Shown: piece after piece, positions 52,359 through 60,092 of the stretch
Numbering within the stretch: the first letter of the stretch is position 1
How the letters are laid out: every line of letters starts with the position of its first letter
The notes under the pieces: model-generated
Seen by the model: only the letters and a program-made list of their open reading frames with translations
Database searches by the model: none
What the model was told of the DNA's origin: nothing
Program-made: the position numbers and the translations under genes
Origin: Sulfurifustis variabilis
GTDB lineage: Bacteria > Pseudomonadota > Gammaproteobacteria > Acidiferrobacterales > Sulfurifustaceae
Assembly: GCF_002355415.1 (NCBI RefSeq)
Contig: NZ_AP014936.1
Coordinates: 3,757,501-3,821,500, forward strand
Direction of reading: 5' to 3'
DNA length: 64,000 nt

Positions 52359-53429
52359 ATGCCGCTCGTTGCCAGCACCGATCTGCCGACCTTCGATCGT
52401 CTCCGCCAGGAGGGCGAGACCGTGCTCGCGCGCGACGTCGCGCTGCACCAGGACATCCGCGAGCTGCACATCGGCCTGCTCAACATGATGCCGGACGCCG
52501 CGCTCGCCGCCACCGAGCGCCAGTTCTTCCGGCTCGTGGGCGAGTCGAACCAGATCGCGCAGTTCTACATGCACCCGTTCACGCTGAAGGAGCTCCGGCG
52601 CGGCGCGGAAGCGACCGCCTACGTGAAGCGCTACTACGAAACCTTCGACGAGATTCGGGAGCGCGGGCTGGATGCGCTCATCATCACCGGCGCGAACGTG
52701 ACCCAGCCCGATCTCGCGCTCGAGCCCTTCTGGAAGCCGCTTAACGGGGTGATCGACTGGGCGTACGAAAACGTCACCTCGACGCTGTGCTCGTGCCTCG
52801 CGACCCACGCGGTCATGGAGTTCCGCTACGGCAAGAAGCGCCGGCACCAGGGTTTCAAGCGCTGGGGCGTGTACTCGCACCGGGTCACCGACCGCAAGCA
52901 CCCGCTGGTCGCCGGCGTGAACACGCGCTTCGACGTGCCGCACTCGCGCTTCAACGACGTCTCGCGCGCGCAGTTCGAGCAGGCGGGCCTGCACGTGCTC
53001 GCCGAGAGCGAGGTCGCGGGCGTGCACCTCGCGGTGAGCGAAGACCTGTTCCGCATCGTCTTTTTCCAGGGACACCCCGAGTACGACATCAACAGCCTGC
53101 TCAAGGAGTACAAGCGCGAGGTCGGCCGCTTCGCCAAGGGCGAGATCGGGGACTACCCGCCGTTTCCGGAGAACTATTTCACGCCGCAGACCCAGGCGAT
53201 CCTCGAGGAGCACCAGGAGCGGGTGGCCGCTGCGCGCCGCAACGGGACCCCGGTGCCTCAGCTGCCCGAGTCGCTGCTCGCCGGCGGGCTCGACAACACC
53301 TGGCACGATACCGCGGAGGCGGTGATCAACAACTGGATCGGACGGGTTTACCAGCTCACGAACATCGACCGCCGCCTTCCCTTCGCCGAGGGCGTGGATC
53401 CGGCCGACCCGCTGGGGCTCAAGGCCTAG
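52359..53429 (+). CDS. metA: Homoserine O-acyltransferase, MetA family
   Basis: 356 aa, longer than E. coli MetA (309). The catalytic Cys146 is in STLCSCLATHAVMEF, and the His-Glu pair is in VFFQGHPEYDINSLLKEY. LHIGLLNMMPDAALAATERQFFRLVG opens the family fold. It acylates homoserine at the first step of methionine synthesis. The region deciding acetyl or succinyl use (LIITGANVTQPDLALEPFW) is unlike E. coli MetA, so I leave the donor open. The extra length is at the C-terminus (about 310-356). Confidence 0.9.
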   Translation: MPLVASTDLPTFDRLRQEGETVLARDVALHQDIRELHIGLLNMMPDAALAATERQFFRLVGESNQIAQFYMHPFTLKELRRGAEATAYVKRYYETFDEIRERGLDALIITGANVTQPDLALEPFWKPLNGVIDWAYENVTSTLCSCLATHAVMEFRYGKKRRHQGFKRWGVYSHRVTDRKHPLVAGVNTRFDVPHSRFNDVSRAQFEQAGLHVLAESEVAGVHLAVSEDLFRIVFFQGHPEYDINSLLKEYKREVGRFAKGEIGDYPPFPENYFTPQTQAILEEHQERVAAARRNGTPVPQLPESLLAGGLDNTWHDTAEAVINNWIGRVYQLTNIDRRLPFAEGVDPADPLGLKA

Positions 53430-53454
53430 CGGCCGGATGAAGTCCTTTGCTCGC

Positions 53455-53475
53455 CCTTTCCCTCGACGGGAAAGG
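53455..53475. repeat. Hairpin in the metA-LysR intergenic region
   Basis: CCTTTCCC and GGGAAAGG form an 8-bp stem with a 5-base loop about 25 bases after metA. There is no T-run. A similar GGGAAAGGGAAA patch lies near 53557. The two may be repeat-like or may form an end structure. Confidence 0.35.
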
Positions 53476-53625
53476 ATCGGGAGAGGGTGTGGCTCAGGGA
53501 TCGCGCATCACGCCGTGATTCGGGGCGACACGTTCGCCTCCCCACTCCTGCGGGGAAAGGGAAACCATAAATAGGACCGTTTTGGACAGACGGCTGGGCC
53601 GCGTCTTTTCCGGCGGTGATCGCGC

Positions 53626-54525
53626 TCAGGCCTTCTCCCGCAGCAGCGCAATGAACGCCTCGGCCACCGGATGGTCGAGATTCGCGCGGTGTCGCGCGAT
53701 CCACAGCACGCGCATGATGCGAAAGCCCGTGACCTTGAGCCGCGCCAGCCGACCCTGCGCGACCCGCTCGATGACCGCGAAACGCGGAAGGAAGCTCACG
53801 TGGCGCCCGCGCGAGAGGATCTCCACGATCGCGTCGGTCGAACCCACTTCCATGGCCACGTTCACGCGCTCGATCCCGATGCGCCGCAATGCCTCGTCGA
53901 GCGTATCGCGGATCGCGGAGCGGCGCTCGCGCAGGACGTAGTTGAGCTGCGGCACCTGTTCCACGGGCAGGAGCTCGGTGCCGGCGAGCGGATGCTGCGG
54001 GCCGCACACCAGCCAAAGCTCGTCCTCCATCCACTTCTGGACGAGGATGTCGGGATGGTCCGGTGCGCTCTCGAGGAGCGCGAGGTCGGTGACGCCGCTG
54101 GCGAGGCGTGTCTGGATGCGCCGGCCGTACCCCATGCGCGAGTTCACCCGGTAATCGGGAAACCGCTCCGAGAACTGCAGCAGCAGGCTGGGGAGCAGAT
54201 GCTCGCCGATCGCGAAGGTCACCTCGAGCCGCAGGGTAGTCTGTCCGGACGCCACGCTCTGGAGGTCCTCGCGCAGCGCAAAATGGCGGTCGAGCGTCTG
54301 GACCGCGAGGAGGTAGACCTTCTCGCCCGCCGGCGTCAGCCGCAGTCGTCCGCCCACCCGCTCCATCAGCCGCACGCCGTAGCAGGCCTCGAGCGTCTTG
54401 AGGCGCTTCGTCACGGCCGGCTGGCCGATGCGCAGCACCCGGGCGGCCTCGATCACGCCACCCTTCTCGACGACGGCGCGCAGCGCCGCCCATCCGTCCA
54501 GCTCGGGCAGGAATTTATATTCCAT
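53626..54525 (-). CDS. LysR family regulator
   Basis: 299 aa. The winged HTH (about 18-60) reads LRAVVEKGGVIEAARVLRIGQPAVTKRLKTLE, and a LysR substrate-binding domain follows (LRLEVTFAIGEHLLPSLLLQFSERFPDYRV). It is divergent from a TauE-type permease and a small membrane protein, which it probably controls. The intervening 145 bases are AT-rich (ATTAAAGAATATG next to the start). Confidence 0.9.
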   Translation of the reverse strand: MEYKFLPELDGWAALRAVVEKGGVIEAARVLRIGQPAVTKRLKTLEACYGVRLMERVGGRLRLTPAGEKVYLLAVQTLDRHFALREDLQSVASGQTTLRLEVTFAIGEHLLPSLLLQFSERFPDYRVNSRMGYGRRIQTRLASGVTDLALLESAPDHPDILVQKWMEDELWLVCGPQHPLAGTELLPVEQVPQLNYVLRERRSAIRDTLDEALRRIGIERVNVAMEVGSTDAIVEILSRGRHVSFLPRFAVIERVAQGRLARLKVTGFRIMRVLWIARHRANLDHPVAEAFIALLREKA

Positions 54526-54669
54526 TAAAGAATATGTTGCACGCGCGTTTCATTGGAAGCGCTGCATCGGATCGTACAGAATGAGTTTGCGTTGCCGGTT
54601 TCGCTGCTCGTTCGAGTAGTCTGCCGTCCCGCATTTTAATTGCCTCAGGGAATATTGTCCTTTGCTTCA

Positions 54670-55029
54670 ATGAATGTCAGCAGCGGCATCAAGGTTTCCG
54701 GCCCGCCGGCCCGGCATGGCGGGGCCCCGGTAGCGGCGCGGACCCCGGAGTCCGACTCGCCCGCGGCTCCCGGGCTCAACGCGGTCATTGACCCCCGGCC
54801 CGCGATCGCCGAACGGCTGGCCGCCACGGCCCTGGGCGGGCTGAGCATCGCGCTGTACGCCGTCCTATTCTGGTTCGACGAGGAGCTCATCGAGCTCGCC
54901 CAGTCGACCCGCCGCGGGGACAAGCGGTTCTTCTTCGTGCCGATCGCCGTGGCGCTTCTCTTCTCCTTCGTGCACGGCGCCTTCACCGGCCGTTTCTGGG
55001 ACGTCCTGGGCCTGAAGGCAAGAACCTAA
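54670..55029 (+). CDS. Small membrane protein preceding TauE permease
   Basis: 119 aa from the ATG at 54670. A disordered Pro/Ala N-part (about 1-50) is followed by two helices (TALGGLSIALYAVLFWF and FFFVPIAVALLFSFVHGAF) and a short tail. The downstream permease begins 11 bases after its stop. It looks like a helper subunit of that permease; I know no named family. Confidence 0.7.
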   Translation: MNVSSGIKVSGPPARHGGAPVAARTPESDSPAAPGLNAVIDPRPAIAERLAATALGGLSIALYAVLFWFDEELIELAQSTRRGDKRFFFVPIAVALLFSFVHGAFTGRFWDVLGLKART

Positions 55030-55040
55030 ACCGGGGCCGC

Positions 55041-56117
55041 GTGGACGCGATTCCCTTCCTCCCGCTCGACCCCCTCAGCATCCTGCTGCTGTTCGTCGTC
55101 GGATTCATCGGCGGCATGGTGAGCGGCTTCATCGGCTCCGGCGGCGCCTTCGTGCTGACGCCCGCGATGATGAGCCTCGGCGTGCCGGGCGTCGTCGCGG
55201 TGGCGAGCAACATGGCCCACAAGTTTCCGAAGGCGCTGGTCGGCGCCATGAAGCGCGCGCGATACGGGCACGTGGACGTCAAGCTCGGGATCGTGCTCGG
55301 CATCTTCGCCGAGGGCGGCGTGTTCGCGGGCAAGGAAATCATGACCCGTCTGCGCGCGGTGTACGGCGATACGGGAACCGACCTCTACGTCTCGGCGATC
55401 TTCGTCGTCGTGCTCGCCGTCGTGGGCGGGCTCGTGCTGCGCGACGCGCTGCTCAACCGGTCGAGCCGTCCGGCGGGCACGCGCCAGGCGCTGCCCGCGG
55501 CCGCCCGCTGGGTCCGCTCGGTGCGCATCCCCGGCACCATGATGCGCTTCAAGTCGATGAACAACGCCGAGGTGTCGCTGCTTCTGGTCGCGCCCCTCGG
55601 CTTCGCCACCGGCCTGCTCGCGGCCTCGATCGCGGTCGGCGGCTTCGTCGGCGTCCCGGCGATGATCTACCTGCTGGGCGTGCCGGCGATCATGGCGACG
55701 GCGACCGAGCTGGTGGTGGCGTTCGTCATGGGGCTGGGCGGGAGCCTCTTCTACGCGTGGGAGGGTTTCGTCGACATCCGCCTCGCGATGATCATCCTCG
55801 CGGGCTCGCTGTTCGGCATCCAGATCGGGGCGATCGCGACGACCTACGTCCGCGAGCAGCTGGTGAAGCTCGTGATGGGGATGATCATGGTGGTCGTGCT
55901 GTTCAGCCGGCTGTTCAAGATGCCCGTCTACCTCGCCGACCTCGGGGCCGTCCCGGCGCTCTCGCCCTCGCTGCACGGCGCCCTGGACGCGCTGAGCGTG
56001 GCGACCCTCGCGCTTGCGCTTCTCGCCGGCGCCGGCGCCATCCTCATCGCGCTGGCGCGCGGCATTGCCGCCCATCGCCGGCGCCACGGCATGCTGGAGC
56101 CCGCGGCCGTCGACTGA
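55041..56117 (+). CDS. TauE/SafE family sulfite/anion exporter-like permease
   Basis: 358 aa from a GTG start, with eight or nine helices. The family signature is FVVGFIGGMVSGFIGSGGAFVLTPAMM at the N-terminus; a second occurs as VGGFVGVPAMIYLLGVPAIMATATELVVAF. The protein probably moves a sulfur-containing anion or another small anion. It is controlled, I infer, by the divergent LysR protein. Co-transcribed with the small membrane protein. Confidence 0.88.
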   Translation: MDAIPFLPLDPLSILLLFVVGFIGGMVSGFIGSGGAFVLTPAMMSLGVPGVVAVASNMAHKFPKALVGAMKRARYGHVDVKLGIVLGIFAEGGVFAGKEIMTRLRAVYGDTGTDLYVSAIFVVVLAVVGGLVLRDALLNRSSRPAGTRQALPAAARWVRSVRIPGTMMRFKSMNNAEVSLLLVAPLGFATGLLAASIAVGGFVGVPAMIYLLGVPAIMATATELVVAFVMGLGGSLFYAWEGFVDIRLAMIILAGSLFGIQIGAIATTYVREQLVKLVMGMIMVVVLFSRLFKMPVYLADLGAVPALSPSLHGALDALSVATLALALLAGAGAILIALARGIAAHRRRHGMLEPAAVD

Positions 56118-56130
56118 GTCGGGCGCGCGG

Positions 56131-56556
56131 TCAGGGGGCGCGCGAACGCTTCTGTCTCACCTTGTCGCCGAACTTCTCGGCGAGAATCACGAACCGCTCG
56201 TGGGTGCCGCGGCTGATCACGTCGATTCCGTCGCTCGCCTCGACCTCGAACACGAGCCGGCGCCCGTCCACCTCGGCGAGCCGCACGCGCGCCACGACCT
56301 CGAGCCCGGGAGGCGTCGCGGCGACGTGGCTGACGTTCACGTGCGTGCCGACGGTCTGCTCGAGCGGCCAGTCGAGGTGCGGGTTGACGGCCTGGATGCA
56401 CGCCCACTCGATGAAGCCGACCAGGAAGCCGGTCGCGAAAACCTCGGGCATCACCTGAAACTCCGGCGCCTCGCGGTAGAGATGCGGGACGGTCTTCGTG
56501 TCCGGAACCCGAAAGCGCAGGGTGTGCTCAAGTCCCGGTTTGAGCGATTCCTTCAT
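56131..56556 (-). CDS. FlK-like thioesterase
   Basis: 141 aa. Hotdog fold of the fluoroacetyl-CoA thioesterase type: the Thr and Glu in VFATGFLVGFIEWACIQA and the His in TVGTHVNVSHVAATPPG match the FlK catalytic triad. RLAEVDGRRLVFEVEASDG follows. Natural substrates of such relatives are unknown. It converges on the TauE gene, 13 bases apart. Confidence 0.87.
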   Translation of the reverse strand: MKESLKPGLEHTLRFRVPDTKTVPHLYREAPEFQVMPEVFATGFLVGFIEWACIQAVNPHLDWPLEQTVGTHVNVSHVAATPPGLEVVARVRLAEVDGRRLVFEVEASDGIDVISRGTHERFVILAEKFGDKVRQKRSRAP

Positions 56557-56714
56557 GCAGACCTCGACTGACGGGCAGCGCCTTGGCCCCGGGGCTTCCT
56601 GCGTACGGGGCACGCGCTGCCTGGAATGCGGGCCCGGGGAAGATAGCGCCTGTGGGTGCGGCCACGCAACGGCAGGCCGCGCCGCGGGGCGGCCCGGTCG
56701 CAACCGCGCTCCGG

Positions 56715-57530
56715 TCAGGAGTCGAATTTCGGCAACTTGAGCTTGCCGAACTTGGCCTCGTGGTAGCCCTCCGCGCCGCCGTCCATGAAGTAGTAGTTCT
56801 TCACGCCTTCCTTCTCGAGGTAGTACTGAAACCACGGCGCCTGCTTGCCGACCTTGTCGTAGACCAGCAGCGGCTTGTCGCTGCGTTTCGCCCTGGCGAC
56901 CACTTCGGCGATCTTCGCGCGATCGTCGAGCGGCGCGCGCTCCTCCTTGAAGGGAAAGAGCGCGACGTCCCGCTGGCGCAGGTCGCGGATGTCGAGCACG
57001 ATCGCGGCGCCCTTCTCCACCCGCGCCTCGAAATCGGCGGCGGAGATCACGCGGGCCTTGTACGCCTCCTTGTCGATGAGGTCGCTCGGGGCGATCGGGC
57101 TGCGGCCGAGCAGCACGCTCGCCTCCGGGTACTTCCGCGTCCAGACGTCGAGGCCCGCGTCGTAGGCGTACACGTTGGTCACGCCGGCGTTGATGGCGTA
57201 CTCGGCGGCCTCGTACGATTTTTTGCACGTCGTGCCGTTGCAGTAGAAAACGATCGGCCTCGCCGACTGCTTGCGCAACTCGAGCGCCGCGGCCGGGAGC
57301 TTGTCCTTGCTGAGCGGAATGTGAAGCGCGCCCTTGATGTGCAACGTGTCGTACTCGTAGCGCGATCGCACGTCGACGAGCGCGACTCGCTCCAGCTGGC
57401 CGTGCAGCGACTCGGCCTCGATGATCGGCACGTGCTTGTACCTGGCGCGATGCGGGTACTTCGCCTGGTCGGCCTGGGCGGCGCCGACGAATCCCAGGAT
57501 GACCAGAATGGATGTGAGCGACTTTTTCAT
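56715..57530 (-). CDS. Exported double rhodanese protein
   Basis: 271 aa. Signal peptide MKKSLTSILVILGFVGAAQA. The first rhodanese domain (about 35-130) has the active-site Cys in VFYCNGTTCKKSYEAA; the second (about 145-255) ends in LLVYDKVGKQAPW, with no Cys at that place, so it is inactive. This reverses the order of the other rhodanese in the window, where the second domain is active. It may act on periplasmic sulfur species. Confidence 0.88.
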   Translation of the reverse strand: MKKSLTSILVILGFVGAAQADQAKYPHRARYKHVPIIEAESLHGQLERVALVDVRSRYEYDTLHIKGALHIPLSKDKLPAAALELRKQSARPIVFYCNGTTCKKSYEAAEYAINAGVTNVYAYDAGLDVWTRKYPEASVLLGRSPIAPSDLIDKEAYKARVISAADFEARVEKGAAIVLDIRDLRQRDVALFPFKEERAPLDDRAKIAEVVARAKRSDKPLLVYDKVGKQAPWFQYYLEKEGVKNYYFMDGGAEGYHEAKFGKLKLPKFDS

Positions 57531-58054
57531 TTTCGATGCCTTCGGCGTTGAGTGTGAGTGGTGGTCGCATTCCGTCGCCGTCGTGCGGCTCGCCGGTTTC
57601 GGCGCGCCTCCCCCGGGCCCGTTTTAGAGCAATTCTCATGCCCGCCGGTGGAGACGCGTTCGATCAACCGTTTGGGCTACTTCTGACCGGACACGAAAAA
57701 GAAAGCATGCGGCTTGGAGGCGCGTGCTTGTCGCAGGACGTCACGCTCCCGCGATTTATGAGCGGATAACCGATTGTTATGACGCCTACCGGAGTACTCC
57801 TTCGCCTTAGGACGGCCACCGCTCGACTGCTCATAGCCCTGTCTTGTTTGGGCGCGCGCAGCCGGCGGCTTCCGCGATCGCACGACGACCAAAGCCTGTC
57901 CGCGCGGCGTGAAGTTGCTGACCTGACGAACTCCTGCGTTGCAGCGCACGCTCCTCGACCCGCTTCCCTTCGTGGCTTTTCCGGCGCTTCTCAGCGCATT
58001 CCACGATTGTTCGCTTCTTCGGCGTGTGCTTCGATGCGGCACGGAGGTGCGGAG
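57531..58054. other. 524-base gene-poor region
   Basis: No convincing gene. The minus-strand translation between 57677 and about 58030 gives a low-complexity, repeat-like peptide (AARAQTRQGYEQSSGGRPKA and similar), and the plus strand is equally open, a pattern I would expect for a repeated intergenic element or element end. The ribosome site GGAGGTGCGGAG at its right end serves the next gene. Confidence 0.4.
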
Positions 58055-58558
58055 ATGAACAGGGACGTCACCCGCCGGACGCTGTGCGTCGCGCTGGCCA
58101 GCGTACTGGCATTGCCGCTCGGCCCCACAGCGCATGCGATCGATCTCTACGCGCGCGCCATCGGCGATCCGTACTCCTACCAACCCGAACGGGCACCGCC
58201 GCCCGAGCCGGTCCCCGCGGCACCGGCGCCGGCCGCGGAGGAATCGCTTCCCGCACTGGGCGGCGAAGAGGCAACGGGCGCGAGCCCGGCGGAGAGCGGC
58301 GGATGGTCCTGGGGCCGCGTGCTCGTGGGGATCGCGGTCGTCGGCGCGATGGCGGCGCTGGCCAGCAAGAGCGGCGGAGGTGGCCAGGTGAACGTCGACA
58401 GCGGTTCCGTCGGCAGTGTGGGCACCACGACCCCGACCGCTCCCGAAGCCGGTTCGGGCGGCGGCGACACCGGCTCGGGACCTCTGCCGACGCTCCCGCT
58501 CCCGGGCGGCGATGACGACGACGATGACGACGACCGGAAGGGCAAGAAACGACGGTAG
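58055..58558 (+). CDS. Exported low-complexity protein of unknown function
   Basis: 167 aa from the ATG at 58055. A signal peptide ends AHA. The mature protein has a Pro/Ala stretch (PPPEPVPAAPAPAAEE), one hydrophobic helix (VLVGIAVVGAMAALAS) and a Gly/Ser/Thr-rich stretch. An acidic run of eight Asp is followed by basic RKGKKRR. The helix could anchor it to the membrane. The acidic end could bind cations. I do not recognise a family. Confidence 0.65.
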   Translation: MNRDVTRRTLCVALASVLALPLGPTAHAIDLYARAIGDPYSYQPERAPPPEPVPAAPAPAAEESLPALGGEEATGASPAESGGWSWGRVLVGIAVVGAMAALASKSGGGGQVNVDSGSVGSVGTTTPTAPEAGSGGGDTGSGPLPTLPLPGGDDDDDDDDRKGKKRR

Positions 58559-58691
58559 ACGACGCGCTTTCCCGAGCACGTGATCCCCCGTCCTCCCTCC
58601 CGCTGACCCGACAACAGATCGACCTGCCTACCGGCGTTCCCTGATTGCTGGCACGCTGCTTGCAATCCTTTCCTGCGGCGCATCGGCGCCA

Positions 58692-58780
58692 ACCGACAAA
58701 GGCTACCTCGCGCGAAAGCGCGGGGGCGCAAAGTCACCGGTCTACCGGGCCTCGGCCCCAGGACAGCGGGACTGCCGGAC
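58692..58780 (+). promoter_or_regulatory. Cyclic di-GMP-I (GEMM-I) riboswitch
   Basis: Conserved GEMM-I features occur in order: an A-rich entry (ACAAAGG), a stem CCTCGCGC-GAAA-GCGCGGGG with the GAAA tetraloop, the core GCGCAAAGTCACCGG, and the second arm with GGACAGCGGGACTGCCGG. The tetraloop and its receptor, and the AGCnGGG...GCC end, are characteristic. It lies about 90 bases before the exported protein gene at 58872 and should control it through c-di-GMP. Confidence 0.88.
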
Positions 58781-58871
58781 GGAGCGAGCGGGCCATCGGG
58801 CCCGGGCGCCCCCTTCGCGGTGCACCCCCGTCATCCGAGACCGAACTTGTGGCCGCACGAGGGAGGTCGAC

Positions 58872-59423
58872 ATGCGATACCCGGAGCAAGTCGCAGAAGA
58901 CGGCAGGGCCGCGCACCGGTGCCGGCATCGTTCCGTCGTAGCCGCGCTGCTGGCCCTCGTCGGCATCGGGATGACGTCCCCCGCGACGGCGGGCGACGTG
59001 AGCCTGCTCATCAACGGCAAGGCGTTCCATATCGATCCGCCCGCGAACACGAACTACAACGAACGCAACTGGGGCGTCGGAATCCAGTACGAGCTGGACG
59101 AGCGCGTCAAGGAGAACTGGGTCACCTTCCTGCAGGCGTCCGAGTTCCGTGATTCGAACCGCAACGTCTCCGCGTACGCCGGCGGCGGACTGATGCGGCG
59201 TTACGAGTTCCGCTCCGGAGACGTGCGTCTCGACGCCGGCGCGATCGCGTTCCTGATGTACCGCAAGGATTTCCGCGGCGGGAACCTCTTCCCCGGTGTC
59301 CTGCCCGCGCTTTCGATCGGCACGCCCCGCGTGGCGCTCAACCTGAGCTACGTACCGAAGGTGGACCCGAAGATGGTGCCGATCGTGTTCGTGCAGCTGA
59401 AGCTCACCCTGGGCAAGCTCTGA
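58872..59423 (+). CDS. Exported protein of unknown function under riboswitch control
   Basis: 183 aa. The ATG has a perfect-looking ribosome site (GGGAGG, 6 bases away). A signal sequence (about 1-41, ending ATAG) is followed by alternating hydrophobic strands: RNWGVGIQYELDERVK, WVTFLQASEF, SAYAGGGLMRRYEFR, LDAGAIAFLMYRKDF, and the terminal strand VFVQLKLTLGKL. This fits an eight-stranded outer membrane barrel of PagP-like size. No PagP catalytic motif is seen, so the function is open. Confidence 0.75.
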   Translation: MRYPEQVAEDGRAAHRCRHRSVVAALLALVGIGMTSPATAGDVSLLINGKAFHIDPPANTNYNERNWGVGIQYELDERVKENWVTFLQASEFRDSNRNVSAYAGGGLMRRYEFRSGDVRLDAGAIAFLMYRKDFRGGNLFPGVLPALSIGTPRVALNLSYVPKVDPKMVPIVFVQLKLTLGKL

Positions 59424-59436
59424 TCCGGCACCCGGC

Positions 59437-60018
59437 TCAGGGCGCGAGCCGCAGCGAGCGCCAACCGCCGTCCGGCACGCGTTCGTACCGCACGCGCTCG
59501 TGCAGCCGGTTCTCGCGGTCCTCCCAGAACTCGTAGACCTCGGGTATCACCCGGTAACCGCCCCAGTGGGGAGGGCGCGGCACCGGCCGGCCCGCGTAGC
59601 GCCGTTCGAGCTCGCGCACGCGTTCCTCGAGCGCCGCGCGGCTCTCGATGACCCGGCTCTGGTCCGAGGCCCACGCGCCGATCTGCGAGCCCCGCAGGCG
59701 GGCGGCGAAGTACCGATCGGAATCCGCGGCGGCCGTCATCTCCACCCGCCCCTCCAGACGTACCTGGCAGCCCAGCGGATCCCACCAGAAGAGCAGCGCG
59801 GCCCACGGATGGCGCGCGATGTCCTCGCCCTTGCGGCTCTCGTAGTTCGTGTGGAACACGAATCCGCGCGCGTCGTAGGAGCTGAGCAGCACGACGCGCG
59901 CGGTCGGGCGGTCGTCCGCGCCGACGGTCGCCAGCGTCATCGCGTTGGGCTTCGCGATGCCGGCGGCACAGGCCTTGTCGAACCAGGTGCGAAAAAGCGC
60001 GAGGGGATCGTCGATCAT
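59437..60018 (-). CDS. pdxH: Pyridoxamine 5'-phosphate oxidase
   Basis: 193 aa. The FMN-binding PNPOx fold has RVVLLSSYDARGFVFHTNYESRKGEDI and HPWAALLFWW. The C-terminal PNPOx_C region (RPPHWGGYRVIPEVYEFWEDRENRLHERVRYER) is intact. It makes pyridoxal 5'-phosphate. It lies 74 bases after a MocR-type regulator on the same strand, which suggests PLP-linked control. It is a little shorter than E. coli PdxH (218). Confidence 0.93.
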   Translation of the reverse strand: MIDDPLALFRTWFDKACAAGIAKPNAMTLATVGADDRPTARVVLLSSYDARGFVFHTNYESRKGEDIARHPWAALLFWWDPLGCQVRLEGRVEMTAAADSDRYFAARLRGSQIGAWASDQSRVIESRAALEERVRELERRYAGRPVPRPPHWGGYRVIPEVYEFWEDRENRLHERVRYERVPDGGWRSLRLAP

Positions 60019-60092
60019 CGGGAAGGAATGCGTCGTGTCGCGGGACGCCTACACTGCCGTTCGGCCGGCGCGCGGTCAATGCGCCGGACGGC

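Noticed and set aside
53455-53475. Rho-independent terminator after metA
   Set aside because: The stem is good but no T-run follows on either strand, so it is listed only as a hairpin.
57779-58558. Full-length frame starting at 57779 as one gene
   Set aside because: A signal peptide and a good ribosome site appear only at 58055; the upstream part has a non-protein-like composition.
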